Assembly: GCA_947650365.1 (NCBI GenBank)
Contig: OX393549.1
Location: 37,343,098 to 37,407,097 of the forward strand
DNA: 64,000 nt
Origin: Chamaelirium japonicum
Taxonomy: Eukaryota; Streptophyta; Magnoliopsida; Liliales; Melanthiaceae
Direction: 5' to 3'
Below the pieces are notes generated by a model that saw only the letters and a list, made by a program, of their open reading frames with translations, did not search any database and was not told the DNA's origin. Of the stretch, positions 1 to 11,470 are shown in pieces; the first letter of the stretch is position 1; every line of letters begins with the position of its first letter. A program made the position numbers and the translations under genes.

Positions 1-510
1 AGCACCGCACGTTCTAGCCGATACGACGCGAAGTCCGGAAGAACTAAAGCATCGCAAGTCTCTACCCGTCTACGTTCAAGCGCAAGCGCCAAAGCAAAGC
101 AAACACCAGAGCCACGCCAAAGCTACGCCAAAGCCGAAAGCTAAAGCCAAAGCCGAAGCCAAAAACACAATCGACGCCGCGAACCGACGATCAAGGACGC
201 CAAGGTCTAGCAAGGATCGAGGAAGACACGAAGGTCGAGGAACAAAGCCCAAAACCTCCCTAGCCGAGAAAGCGCGAAGCACGGACGGGACAAGATCAAC
301 GGCGAAACTCCTTAGCCTCTCAAAAACCCTCACCCTGTAAAGACCTCTGTCCTGGGCAACCCCTTCAGAGCTCTCACACGAATACCACGTGGAGACGCGG
401 ATTAAAGGGACCCTCCAGAGGATCTCTCCCATAATCTCCTGATCAAGAAAATTTGTAATCTCGTGTGATCCGCAATAAAGACGACCCGAATCTTTTTCCG
501 CGACCACAGC
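1..510. repeat. Unassigned repeat, possible 3' part of an LTR
   Basis: No credible gene is seen. Bases 85-170 are rich in imperfect GCCAAAGC-type short repeats on this strand. The block stops abruptly at about 510, where sequence matching the right half of the hAT-like family begins, so it looks inserted into such an element. A CAATAAAG string near 473 and an end at ..ACCACA resemble the 3' end of an LTR, but no target duplication can be tested because the left side is outside the window. Confidence 0.3.
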
Positions 511-733
511 GGGGTAGACCCGATCCGACCTGACCTGACCCGACATGATCCATTGAATTTTAAACGGGTTCTTTCCGGGTCTACCGTGTTCAAATCCTAA
601 ACCCGGACCTGACCCGTTTATTAAACGGGTCTATCGTGTCGACTAGTTTACGACCCAAACCAGTTTAACCCAGACCCAGACCCGCTAACTTCGTGTCGGG
701 TCTGCCGTGTCGGGTTCAAAATTGTCAGCCCTA
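511..733. mobile_element. Right half of a hAT-like MITE
   Basis: This segment is closely similar to the right halves of the complete elements at 25520-26004 and 41718-42171. It shares the repeated ACCCGTTT / AAACGGGT words and ends in ATTGTCAGCCCTA, the same inverted terminus. The left half is missing or displaced by the sequence before 510. Confidence 0.7.
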
Positions 734-982
734 GTTTCTATCAGCAAAATGCTATTTAACCATCCCCATCACCAACCTTAATAGGTGGCTTCTTCTGATT
801 GGGATGACCATGGGCCATGGGATGAACCCTAGCGGTATGCCACCACCATCGGCCTCCGCTCACCATCAACCCTCGCCGTCGTCAGCGACCGCCACCACCA
901 GTCAGCGATGAGGACAATGGTTGCCGGTGGATGGAGGCGGCGGCCGATGGCTGTGGTATCCCCTTATGGTTCATTTCATGGC
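734..982. repeat. MITE-like fragment and insertion target of the first LINE
   Basis: AATGCTATTTAACCA near 749 recurs at about 25245, so it is a dispersed repeat. The GC-rich stretch 800-950 has no convincing ORF. Bases 968-982 (GGTTCATTTCATGGC) are the left copy of a 15-bp direct repeat whose right copy is at 4749-4763. Confidence 0.5.
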
Positions 983-1057
983 ATCCTCCAAGTTCATTTT
1001 CGATCGGCGTCTGAGATTGCCAGCAGAGCTTGAGTTCTAGTATCCTCCAAGGGACAA

Positions 1058-4000
1058 TTGTGTGCTACGGAGGCTTTCAGATGTAGGGTCGAGTCCCCAC
1101 TCATGGCGGAGTTGTGGGCGATTCAGGCGGCGTTGAACGAGCTGACTCGACGACAACTTCAGCAGATGGTGGTGCTAACTGACGCGGCCTATGCTAGAGA
1201 TGCTTTGGTACTGGGGCGAGGGGTTCAAATGGCTCTGTGTCCGATTATTAGATCCTGTATGAGCATCTGGGGATGTTTTAAGGGGGTCGCAATACAATGG
1301 GTGCACAAGTCGGCTAATAGTGCTTCTCATTGGTTGGCTCAGGAGGCCAGGGGTTGGGGGCTGAAAAGGCTGCGCAGCGATGGTGATGCTTCTGCAATGA
1401 GAGCTTTCTCCCAGTTCATCCGGCAGCAGGAATTGATTGATCTCCCTCTGTCCGGGCGTACCTTCACGTGGAGCAACAAGAGAGAAGACCCGATTTTGGC
1501 TAGGCTGGATCGATTCTTGATCTCCTTGGATTGGGACCTGCGTTATCCTGGGTCGATTCAGACAGGTCTAGCCTCCTGCGTTTCCGATCATGCACCAATT
1601 CTCCTCTCTACGGACTCAATCTCTACCTCCAGGCCGCCCTTCCGGTTTGAGTCCATGTGGTCTATGGAGGAGGGATTCGCGGATTTGATTGCCAGGTGGT
1701 GGGCAGAGGCTGGGTCGGTAGATAATTCGGCTCTTAACATGGCGAGGAAACTGAGATTCATCAAGAGGAAGCTCCAACCCTGGAGCAGGGAACACTTCGG
1801 CAATGTTTTGCGTCAGAAGGTTTCAACTCTGGCCGAGATTCAGATGCTCGAGGCCAGAGGTGAGCTCACCACCCTAACCGTCCAGGATACCGCTAGGCTG
1901 AAGGAGCTTAACCAGGGGTTAGTGCTTCTTTTGCGGAAGGAGGAGGGGATGTGGAGGCAACGATCGAAGGAACAGTGGGTAAAGTTAGGTGATGCTAACA
2001 CTTCCTACTTCCATAGAGTAGCTAATGCTCGGAGGAGGAAGAATTTTTTGGCTTCCTTGTGGCATGATGACCGCGAGCTGACGTCCACGTCCGACATTCT
2101 AGGTGCAGCCACTTCTTTTTTCAAGTCCTCCTTCCGGGAGGACGACCTCTCGACAGGGCTCTCTTATGATTGGAGCTGTGCGGATTTCCCGAGGATTCCA
2201 GGCGGTTCGGGAATGGAGGCGGAGTTCACCGTGGATGAGTTCCGTAAGGCGGTGTTCCAGTTGAAAGGTGATGGGGCCCCGGGTCCGGATGGGTTTCCTA
2301 TGGAGTTTTTTCAGAAATTCTGGGACATCTTGAAGGAGGATCTCTGCCGGCTGCTTCACGATTTCTTCTTAGGCAAGGTGCGTCTCCATTGCCTCAACCA
2401 CTCGTGGATTATCCTTTTGCCTAAGAAATCAGCTGCACAGACCATCCGGGACTTCAGGCCGATTTCTTTGTCAAACTGCCTCTACAAGATCATTACGAAG
2501 GTTTTGGCGAATCGTCTCGCGGACAACATCTCTCTTCTGGTCTCTCCTTCCCAGACTGCTTTCATCAGGGGGAGGCTAATTCTTGATAGTGTGGCGGCGG
2601 CTCATGAGACGATATTCCACCTGCGGGAGTCAGGTGAGGAAGGAGTGCTTCTGAAGATTGATTTCGAGAGAGCTTTCGATCAGATCAAATGGGATTTTTT
2701 GCTAGATATCTTGAAGGCAAAGGGCTTCTCTGACGGCTGGATAGGATGGATTAGAGAGATTCTGGTGTCCTCGAAGATTTCGTGCCTTATTAATGGGGAG
2801 CAGGGGAAGGACTTCAAGGTTTACAAGGGGCTGAAGCAGGGTTGCCCTCTGTCCCCATATCTCTTCATCCTAGTTGTCGATGCCTTCGATGCAGCTGTCC
2901 GGAAGGCGAATGCTGAAGGCTTGGTTCGGGGAGTGGGAGGTCATGGATGGACAACTTCGAACTTGCACTATGCGGATGACTCCCTCTTATTCACAGCTGC
3001 TTGTCCGTTCCAGTTGGTCTCTCTCAAGGTCCTCCTTTACGGGTTGGAGCTGACCTCAGGCCTGAAGATTAATTTCCAGAAAACTAGCCTTTACTATATC
3101 GGGCCGGGGGAAGCAGGGGCCGGTCTGGCTCGGCTCTTGAATTGCAAATCGGCGAGCTTACCGATGAAATATCTGGGGCTGCCTATCAGTGACAGGGCGC
3201 TACGGAGGGAGGATTGGGAGCAGCTTATCCTTAAGGTGGAGAAAAGATTGGAGGGTTGGAAGGGTCGTTTCCTTTCATCAGGGGGTAGGCTGGTGCTCGT
3301 CAACTCTGTGCTTTCTTCTATCCCCTCGTACTACCTGTCCTTTTACTACCTGCCGTCTTGGGTAGTAGAGAGGATTGACAAGATTCGGCGCTCCTTCCTC
3401 TGGCATGGTGTGGGGGAGCATGCGGGAGGCTATAATCTGCTGAGGTGGGATCAGGTTTGTCTTCCCAAGAAGATGGGTGGCATGGGGGTCCTGGATTTGC
3501 ACAGATTCAATGTCTCGATGCTTGGGAAATGGTGGTGGCGACTCCAGCAGAACTCCGGAGGGTCTTGGAGGGATGTCATCCTAGCCAGATATTTCAAGAG
3601 ATTCTCTCCTTTGCAGGCTCGGGGTAGATCGTCGGGCAAGATCTCTTATTTCTGGAGGGGCATTTTGAGGGTTAGAGATCTATATAGAGGGGCTACTTCA
3701 CTTGTTCTAGGCGACGGGAGGTCCATCAGATTCTGGAAGGACCCTTGGATCACTGACAGGCCGCTGGAGCAACTCTTCCCAGGTCTCTACTCTCTGGCCA
3801 GAACCAAGGGTGCCTCGGTGCGCTCTCAGACATGTCGGAGGCAGGGGAACATCAGGTGGCGGGTTAAACTAGGCGCGCCGTTGAACCAGGCGGGTCGGCG
3901 GGAGTGGCTGGACCTACTTCCTATTCTGCGATCGGCGTCCTTCAGGATTTCCCGGGACGAGGTCCGATGGAGAGCATCGTCCTCTGGAGTCTTCTCCGTT

Positions 4001-4549
4001 AGCTCCTTCTACAACCACCTTCTTCCTACGGCCCAGCGACACGGTCCCTCTAGTGCTATCTGGAAGTCGAAGGCTCCCTCTAAGGTGCAGATTTTCTCTC
4101 TTCTAGCCTCCCGGAACAAGATTCTCACCAAGTCGAATATGTTGCGAAGACATCATCCGCGGGTGTCCGATGCATCATGCACCTTCTGCGGTTCGGATGT
4201 GGAGACAGCATCGCACTTGTTGCTTGGGTGCTCTTTTGTAAGGCCTTTGTGGGATCACTTTGAGAGTAGAGCTGGGCTCTCTTCGCATCCGAGGACACTC
4301 AGGGCCCTTTGGACATCTTGGAGACGGAGGCGAATACCGATGAAGATCCGGAAGCCGTGGGACATCCTAGTCATGGCTATTGTGTGGGTGATCTGGCTAG
4401 AACGGAACAACCGGATTTTCAATTCCAAGTCCGAAGGGCAGGAGAGGTTGAAGCAGTCTATCATCTTCCTTTTCAGTGCTTGGATTGCACCTTGGCGGGA
4501 TAAGCTAGGGGTGGAGGCTAAGAATTTTTGTAACATTTTTCTTAACTGA
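1058..4549 (+). CDS. LINE ORF2 chimera: RNase H fragment, partial endonuclease, reverse transcriptase
   Basis: The frame is open from the stop at 1031 to 4549. The given start is TTG; the first in-frame ATG is at 1103. Residues 1-101 resemble the C-terminal part of a plant retroelement RNase H (AELWAIQAAL, VLTDAAYARDAL, VHKSANSASHWLAQEA). At about nucleotide 1362 the sequence switches to the second half of an L1 endonuclease (RTFTWSNKREDPILARLDRF, SDHAPI), so the endonuclease lacks its N-terminal catalytic motifs (WNVRG, QES, GDFN). A full reverse transcriptase follows (GPDGFPMEF, LLPKK, IDFERAFD near residue 535, KQGCPLSPYLF, YADD near 637). A zinc-binding tail follows (SKAPSKVQIFSLLASRNK, CTFC..H..C) and the frame ends at KLGVEAKNFCN. 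There are no internal stops. The protein is unlikely to nick DNA itself. It may be a frozen product of template switching rather than an active gene. Confidence 0.85.
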   Translation: MCATEAFRCRVESPLMAELWAIQAALNELTRRQLQQMVVLTDAAYARDALVLGRGVQMALCPIIRSCMSIWGCFKGVAIQWVHKSANSASHWLAQEARGWGLKRLRSDGDASAMRAFSQFIRQQELIDLPLSGRTFTWSNKREDPILARLDRFLISLDWDLRYPGSIQTGLASCVSDHAPILLSTDSISTSRPPFRFESMWSMEEGFADLIARWWAEAGSVDNSALNMARKLRFIKRKLQPWSREHFGNVLRQKVSTLAEIQMLEARGELTTLTVQDTARLKELNQGLVLLLRKEEGMWRQRSKEQWVKLGDANTSYFHRVANARRRKNFLASLWHDDRELTSTSDILGAATSFFKSSFREDDLSTGLSYDWSCADFPRIPGGSGMEAEFTVDEFRKAVFQLKGDGAPGPDGFPMEFFQKFWDILKEDLCRLLHDFFLGKVRLHCLNHSWIILLPKKSAAQTIRDFRPISLSNCLYKIITKVLANRLADNISLLVSPSQTAFIRGRLILDSVAAAHETIFHLRESGEEGVLLKIDFERAFDQIKWDFLLDILKAKGFSDGWIGWIREILVSSKISCLINGEQGKDFKVYKGLKQGCPLSPYLFILVVDAFDAAVRKANAEGLVRGVGGHGWTTSNLHYADDSLLFTAACPFQLVSLKVLLYGLELTSGLKINFQKTSLYYIGPGEAGAGLARLLNCKSASLPMKYLGLPISDRALRREDWEQLILKVEKRLEGWKGRFLSSGGRLVLVNSVLSSIPSYYLSFYYLPSWVVERIDKIRRSFLWHGVGEHAGGYNLLRWDQVCLPKKMGGMGVLDLHRFNVSMLGKWWWRLQQNSGGSWRDVILARYFKRFSPLQARGRSSGKISYFWRGILRVRDLYRGATSLVLGDGRSIRFWKDPWITDRPLEQLFPGLYSLARTKGASVRSQTCRRQGNIRWRVKLGAPLNQAGRREWLDLLPILRSASFRISRDEVRWRASSSGVFSVSSFYNHLLPTAQRHGPSSAIWKSKAPSKVQIFSLLASRNKILTKSNMLRRHHPRVSDASCTFCGSDVETASHLLLGCSFVRPLWDHFESRAGLSSHPRTLRALWTSWRRRRIPMKIRKPWDILVMAIVWVIWLERNNRIFNSKSEGQERLKQSIIFLFSAWIAPWRDKLGVEAKNFCNIFLN

Positions 4550-4622
4550 TTCGTAATGACTTCTGGTTGGGGTCCGCCAAACCCTCCCTCCACTGAGGAG
4601 GGGTTCTCAAAAAAAAAAAAAA

Positions 4623-4748
4623 GGTACTGAGAATCAGACTTTTCTCAGGTTTTGTTGGCCCTCGTGCATGAGGATCTCCAGGTCTTTAAGTGATCATAGT
4701 CTATAATACCAAAAAAAAAATGGTTCATTATCTCTCAAAAAAAAAAAA
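4623..4748 (+). other. Probable 3' transduced segment with secondary poly(A) tails
   Basis: The family's shared 3' end is followed by poly(A) at about 4609-4622. The target duplication only begins at 4749. Between them lie about 90 bp not found at the end of the other LINE copy, then A-runs at about 4711-4720 and 4737-4748. This is the pattern left when transcription reads through the element's own signal to a downstream one and the flank is copied with it. Confidence 0.6.
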
Positions 4749-4889
4749 GGTTCATTTCATGGCCCATAGTCCCATCAATCGGCGTGCTACCCATCTAGGT
4801 TGCATTTGGTGATGGCGTTGGTTAAAAAAACATTTTGCGGTTTCTATTAAGATGTGCCCTATTTTAGAGTTTTGTTTGAGGGTCAAAGA

Positions 4890-5095
4890 AAAGTGAATGC
4901 TATGCCGTACTTGTTTTCCACCCGAATGGGACCATCCTGACAAGACAATGATCACAATCGTCTGTTACACCTGGTCCCAAATGACGAATCGCATTCACTC
5001 CTGATCGGCAGGCAAAAGGAATGATAATAGTCAAGTGCTGCATCATGATGGCTCCATACGGATGGAAAACGGGATGGCTAAATAGCATTGCACTC
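4890..5095. repeat. Palindromic MITE
   Basis: GTGAATGCTATGCCGTAC at the left end is mirrored by ..CGGATGG..GGCTAAATAGCATTGCAC at the right end, giving arms of roughly 60-70 bp with mismatches. There is no coding potential. No target duplication was settled. Confidence 0.55.
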
Positions 5096-5150
5096 GGTAG
5101 AGGGTATTAAAATATAGAATAATTGATACTTGGATGTAACTGGTGGAGTC

Positions 5151-5963
5151 TGTTGGGGAAAATTCCACTGAGGAGGTCGCCCGACCTGCAAGATAGAAAA
5201 ATCACGTGAATGGCTGGCTCCGTGAGGAGCGCAGACCCTCCGGCGCTCAAGTTAGTAATGGTTCAAAGGAGAAGGTCAAGAGTCAGAACAGAGGTAAAGT
5301 TTGCGTTTTTTGAACCTCTCTTTTGGAGCATGGGGTCGTACCTTTTATAGCCTTTCTGCAGACCATAGGAGGCTAATACGTCGTTGATCATTCACGTACC
5401 TTCTACGCCTTTTGTGTCAGCCCACATGGGCACTTAATGGGTCTTGTTGTTTTAGCCTGTCAAGCGATGCAAGGGGCCATCAGGAGGGAAGATGCACCTG
5501 TCTTGTCTATGTCAGGTGGGCGTTCTGGAAGGCTCTAGTCGGAGACGCTCTGCACTGACTCCCTACCGCAAACCGGGTTCACAAATACCCACGTAGTTCC
5601 ACAGGGATGGTAGCACCTGTCGATCGAAAAGTGCAAGAAATCGACGAGCTCTTTCGCAGGTACACTTCCCGGGCAAGCTGATCACGTGCGGATAAGGCAA
5701 GCTAAGGGCGATGGTTGATCGCGGGCGAACTGATCGCGTGCAGATAAGGCGAGCTCCTGGGCGAGCTAAGGGTGATGGTTGATCGCAGACAAGTTGATCG
5801 CATACGGATAAGGCGAGCAAAGGGCGACGGTAGATCGCGGGTGAGCTGATCCCGTGCGGATAAGGCGAGCTGTGGGTGCTGAATATTCTGAAGTGTTCTT
5901 TAAGCTCTATGCAGGGAGTGACCTCGAGCACTAGATGACGGGCTGGTGCCAATTTTTCGGACA
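5151..5963 (-). mobile_element. Solo LTR, probably Ty3/gypsy type
   Basis: Read on the minus strand it begins TGTCCGAAAAATTGGCACC and ends TTTTCCCCAACA, so it has TG..CA borders. The minus strand has a TATA box (GGCTATAAAAGG, about 5341-5352) followed by a leader with CTTGAGCGCCGGAGGGTC, a string typical of plant gypsy LTRs. No internal coding region adjoins it. The flanking pentamers (GAGTC and CCCTC) do not match, so it is old or recombinant. Confidence 0.6.
5665..5880. repeat. Tandem repeat inside the LTR
   Basis: About four imperfect copies of a 50-65-bp unit containing GTGCGGATAAGGCGAGC and GGGCGATGGTTGATCGC. The repeats lie upstream of the minus-strand TATA box, where LTR enhancers usually sit. 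Spacing between units varies. Confidence 0.7.
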
Positions 5964-6138
5964 CCCTCAAAGTCTATATTTTCAAATAACGGGGGGAAAA
6001 AATATGAAATTCTTGCCGACAATTCAAAGGGTGTACTTGACTTTGTATGAAGGACATTTCAACCGTTGGATGAAGAGCAGTCTGGGCTGACTAAGAAGTG
6101 TGCCACGTCACACATGTCCAATGGCAAGCACCCCCAAC

Positions 6139-6333
6139 AGTGAAATCACAAGAGCATTTTAGCTATCCGACTTACGACCCAATCTTGATCTGCCACGTCA
6201 TTCAAAAGAAAGGGCATAATGAGCAAGCGTAGTCCTATCATGTTCTTTCTTTTGGATGACGTGACAGATCACGATTGGGTCGTAAGCAAGTGCAGCAAAT
6301 CAATCGGGTAGCAAAAATGCTCTTGTGAATCAC
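6139..6333. repeat. Palindromic MITE
   Basis: TCACAAGAGCATTTTAGCTA at the left is mirrored by AGCAAAAATGCTCTTGTGA at the right. Inside, TTACGACCCAATCTTGATC pairs with GATCACGATTGGGTCGTAA. The arms are about 70-80 bp. No gene is present. Confidence 0.65.
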
Positions 6334-7185
6334 AGTGAGTCAAGGGTAGGCGCGTCACCGTGCAACGTGGCGCGCATTGGGCCCCACCCAGGTTGCTGAT
6401 GGATTTCCAAGTCTCCAACCAGAGGAGGCCTTGCTGATAATCAATTGATCTTGACACCAAATTAAACAAAAAAAAGGGGGGGGGGGGGGATAACTTTTAG
6501 TTGACCACACTGCAGAGAGCGAGATAAGTGGGAGGAAAAAAAATGTCAATGCGGGCCTCATCTAAGGAAGTGGGGAACCTACGAAGCTTCGTGGTGATTT
6601 CCCCCTTCACTTAGACTCAACTGTGTTTCATCCACAAAGTTTCATAGCACTCCCCCCCCCCCCCCCCCTATTCTCTCTGAACTTCCCTTCAGCTTCGGCT
6701 GACGGCGAGAATGTTGCCGTCACAGCACTCCTCAACAGCTACTGTGATGGCGACAGCCGCCCTGCTCTCAGCCGCAGATGGAACCTGGTGGTACTTAATT
6801 CCTCCCTCCCATATTGGGGTGATTCCCTGTTCGACTCCCGGGATGGACACCGTAGAGCGCAAACCTTCCCCTCAAGGCCGGTGTGGATTGTTTGTGTGTA
6901 TGTGAATCCTGACCGCCTGCCGTTGATGTCATGATCACAGGATTATGGAATTAATAAATCGCAGCTGCTGCCTCCCCCTGTTTCGATTTTCAGAAGCATG
7001 TCCTCTGACCGCTTGGCCGGTCCAGCAAAGAAAAAGAGTTGGTTTAGAGACACAAAGATGCACATCTGTCTTGTTTTTATGGAGAATTAGGAGATGTAAA
7101 AGTTCTCTTTATAAAGTTCCGGATTCAAGCTCTGCCCAAAAATAGGTTTAATATTTGTATTTGGCAAAGTTTTTTTTTTTTTTTT
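6334..7185. other. Intergenic: homopolymer runs and a SINE-like piece
   Basis: No gene is supported. There is a 14-base G run at 6476-6489 and a 17-base C run at 6652-6668. At about 6783-6905 the string GTTCGACTCCCGGG resembles a pol III B box, so a SINE remnant is possible. Several short ORFs overlap on different frames and resemble nothing known. Confidence 0.4.
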
Positions 7186-7189
7186 TTAA

Positions 7190-7375
7190 GCTGCCGCCAA
7201 GCCAAGTAGGAGCGTAACTTGGGCGGGCCAATCCAAACCCAATCCGAATTTGGACGGGCTTGGGTTGTGATTTTATTTGTATGGGTTGGGGTTGGTTTGG
7301 GAAATCCCAACTTGACCTCAATTTGGATTGGGCTTAGGCAGAGAATTCGGGCAACCCGACCCAACCCGTAACCCG
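7190..7375. mobile_element. hAT-like element fragment
   Basis: Repeated CCAATCC / GGGCTTGGGTT / CCCGACCCAACCCG words match the style of the GGG(T)TGGGC hAT-like elements at 10310 and 18376. No paired terminal repeats or target duplication are visible. Confidence 0.4.
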
Positions 7376-7574
7376 ATCATTTAGTAAATAAATATTTAAT
7401 ATAGTATAATATTGAAAAGATTCGATCGGAATTCATCGATTTATTGGATTATCGGTTGAATACAAATTGAGGTCGCACTGTGGTGGAACTTTGATGGTTA
7501 TTTATCCTACTTCTAATGGCACCCGTTGGATAGGAATTTATCTATCCAACGATCTACCATCAACTATATAAGAA

Positions 7575-8045
7575 GTAGTAATGCATGTGGCTGTCGGCAC
7601 GCAAACGATTTTGAGGGTGGAGATAATATTTGGAGGAACGTGATAATATTTTAAAGGTGACAACAAAACATTTCGAGAGCGATGACAATATTTTAAGGGA
7701 GATAACAATATTTCGTGAGTGGTGACAATATTTTGAGAAATGTGACAATATTTTGTGGCCGTCTTTGGCAGCTTTGGAAATGTAACAGCCACCTTCGGTG
7801 GCAACACACCCCCAGGGCGATGCCCAGGCTCGCATCCTCCATCAACTGTCACCACCACCACCAACACTAAAAACCACATCGCGCCTAAAGAGCAGCACAC
7901 ACCCCGGACAAATGCTCGAACCTCTTGCCGCCTCCATCGACTGCCACCACCACCATCGTCGATCGTTTCCATCACTACAGTCGTTTATGTCGGCATTGTA
8001 GTGGCCACCTTCAATGGGGGCAATCACATTGGGTGACGACATGCA
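7575..8045 (-). mobile_element. Decayed Helitron, minus strand, with tandem array
   Basis: On the minus strand the end reads GTGCCGACAGCCAC..GCATTACTACT, nearly the same hairpin and terminus as the Helitron ending at 16701, with CTAC in place of CTAG. Next to it (about 7605-7760) is an array of eight or nine imperfect units of the type AAAATATTGTCAC. Then comes a GCCACCTTCGGTGGC palindrome at about 7788. The internal end is not defined. Confidence 0.55.
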
Positions 8046-8216
8046 TCATCGCTGAATATTACTACAATACTACTACAGTGTTTTAGATGTTTGATTGGAT
8101 GGAAGTTTGGTAATTGGTAGGAAATGATCACGCTCGCCTTTTTAGTATTTTAAAGGGTTTTTGTTCGATTCCTAAAAAAAAAAAAAGTTGACGATAAGTC
8201 GTTTATATAATATGCT

Positions 8217-9160
<944 letters not shown>

Positions 9161-9618
9161 GGTGTCCAAATTGGGATGGAGGGGTGGGTTGGCATTAGTC
9201 AAGGCCAAGAGGAAATGCTTTGCAAAGGATACATCTCATATATATATATATATATAAAAGTAATTAAAAAAAACTGTAATTCATCTCCTTTAGTGAGCGA
9301 GCATAACTATTTATAAAAACAAACAAAATAACATATAACAAAAAAAAAAGTTTACAAAACAAAAACTAAACAGAAGCAAGAAATGATTTGCAAATGATAT
9401 ATCTCCTTTTTGCAGTTGCTTTCATTATTACATGAAAGGAGAAATGGTCTAGAAATGTAATTTGGAATCGGGTGCACGACTTCGTTCTTTGACCCAGCCT
9501 AAGGGTATGCATCAACAAATTTAGTTTTTCTTAAAAATTAAAATGAAGAAATGGGTGAGCAAAGAATTGAACTGGATGGGAAATGGAGACGACAATAGAG
9601 GTTAGGCTTTTGGTTGAA
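9161..9618. other. AT-rich intergenic sequence
   Basis: Contains a short TA run near 9240-9256 and A-rich tracts. I see no gene, inverted repeat or RNA. Confidence 0.5.

Positions 9619-9655
<37 letters not shown>
9619..9655. repeat. G37 homopolymer
   Basis: Thirty-seven consecutive G, followed by purine-rich sequence to about 9800. Its length is likely to be unreliable in any assembly. Confidence 0.9.
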
Positions 9656-9656
<1 letters not shown>

Positions 9657-9814
9657 GGAGGAGAAGAGGAAAGGATTTTGGGGGACGTTGGAGGAGGGGG
9701 AGGCAATGGGGGTAGGGCGGAGTTGGGTCGACCACGGTTTTGGCTAGAGGAGAGGGCAGGAAAAGAGGAAAGGGTTTGGGCGGGATGGAGGGAGGGGGAG
9801 GCAACAGGGGTAAG

Positions 9815-10020
9815 CTTGATTTTCCTCGACACCGACATCCTCCCCTCGCTGCCGACGTCTTCTACTAGTTGGGGCCGATCGAGGGCTGATCTGGGCTTCT
9901 CTCTCTCTCTCTCAAACACTCTTTTTCTCTGTTTCTCTCTCTAGCGCACAGCTCGGGGAGATATTAGGGGGCCCCAATCCTCGACGCCGACATCCTCTGC
10001 CGATCGGGGACTGATATGGG

Positions 10021-10062
<42 letters not shown>

Positions 10063-10150
10063 ACAATCTCTTTATCTCCTCTCTCAAACGCTCTTTCTCT
10101 GTTACTGTCTCCAGTGCGTGGCTCGGGGAGAGATTAGGGGGGTCCGATAC
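9815..10150. repeat. Direct duplication of about 165 bp
   Basis: Two consecutive copies share CTCGAC(A/G)CCGACATCCTC, then CTGAT(C/A)TGGGCTTCTCTCTC, a CT run, CAAACNCTCTTT, and GCTCGGGGAGA(G/T)ATTAGGGGG. The second copy starts at about 9977 and has a longer CT run. No reading frame is kept between copies. Confidence 0.7.
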
Positions 10151-10309
10151 TTTTGTTAAACGAGATCTTAATCATAAGTCGTCCATCTCAATCTCCTAAA
10201 AACGGATCCTGACCGCTCTTTATACCCCCCACAAAAACCCTCCCCTATTATATAGATGCTTTGTGTTGTACTATTGCAAATGAACTGCTATACATTGATT
10301 ATTTCTCCT

Positions 10310-10510
10310 CTACCATGTTGACACCGGCCAACCCATCCCGCATAACCCGATCAACTCGGCCAACCCGGTGGGTTGGGCTTGGGCTAGGAAAGTTCAACCT
10401 GACCTCGGGTTGGGTTGGGCTTGGGCAAAGAATTCAATCTCTTGGATTGGATCTGGGTTGACCCCTGAACCCGCCCGAGTTACAGCCCAACCACTAAGTC
10501 TTTCCTACTT
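10310..10510. mobile_element. hAT-like element fragment
   Basis: CCAACCCGGTGGGTTGGGCTTGGG and related words match the hAT-like family at 18376-19061. A short ORF over it (GWAWARK..) is a by-product of the repeat. The termini were not found. Confidence 0.4.
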
Positions 10511-11118
10511 ATATCAATTAGTATTTGTAACTACAAAAAAATATAGCAAGCTAAAGTTTTTTCTTAAGTTAATGATGGAGAAAATGTTAGCAGATAGAAA
10601 AATTGCTAAAGTCTATGCTTTTTTTTTTTTTGGGGGGGGGGGGGTTTGAAGTTTGACCTAAGTCCTTTTTGAGAGGTGACTTTTAGTTGCAAAACAAGTT
10701 AATTTTGAAAAAATACTCTCAAGTCCCTCCCGACAAATATATACCATTTCTGAAGACAAATGTATTATTTTTCTTAAATGAATGCATACTCTTTCTGAAG
10801 ATGAATATATACTCTCTTATGAAGAAGAATGTATACTTGTAGGGACCTTAGCTAATATAGCAAATTATGGTGTCCCTGCGGCTAATATTGCAAAATAGTT
10901 AAGGACCTAGACCTAATGTGCCAGTTTTTTTTTAAAGGTGCTAAAGCCTATGCTCCTTCCACTAGTAAAAATAATGTGAATTACTGCTACAAACTTTAGG
11001 AACATAGCTTTAGCATGTATTTGCATATTTTAAGTGCCATTTTGAGCCATCATTAGTCAAAAAGGTTATACTGGCTGACCAAAGATTTTCTTATATGGGG
11101 GCAAGGTGTAGCTGCATA

Positions 11119-11149
<31 letters not shown>

Positions 11150-11162
11150 ATATTATATATAG

Positions 11163-11209
<47 letters not shown>

Positions 11210-11470
11210 TTCAGGGTTTTGTGGGGGAGGGGGGGGGGACAAACATTTAATTGAGTCGAGAGACAAAACCGTAAGAGACAAACACAACCGTTCATTGCTG
11301 TTAGGGCGAGTGCCATTCACTTGGAAGCGATGGATTAACGACTGTGATTAATCCGACCAGCCCTCCAAAAATGGAAGGTGATGATACCGTGGGGTTAAAA
11401 ATGAATGGTGATGATATCCGTCCGGTTCCGGTCAGAGATGGGTTAAAAATGGAAAGCAAATTCAATCTGA
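10511..11470. other. Intergenic, AT-rich, with TA microsatellite
   Basis: Near 10690-10860 short imperfect repeats of GA(A/T)GA..AATGTATACT occur. A TA repeat with interruptions spans about 11119-11203. No gene is supported. Confidence 0.5.

Larger units (their letters stand above)
983..4748 (+). mobile_element. L1-type LINE with chimeric 5' end
   Basis: A non-LTR retrotransposon lies between the two copies of GGTTCATTTCATGGC (968-982 and 4749-4763), a 15-bp target duplication. In order it holds about 75 bp of leader, an RNase H fragment, a truncated endonuclease, reverse transcriptase, a zinc-binding C-terminus, a short 3' UTR, a first poly(A) at about 4609-4622, then about 90 bp of unrelated sequence and two more A-runs. 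It belongs to the same family as 53091-57160, sharing the 3' end CCAAACCCTCCCTCC..GGGGTTCTC followed by poly(A). Confidence 0.88.
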
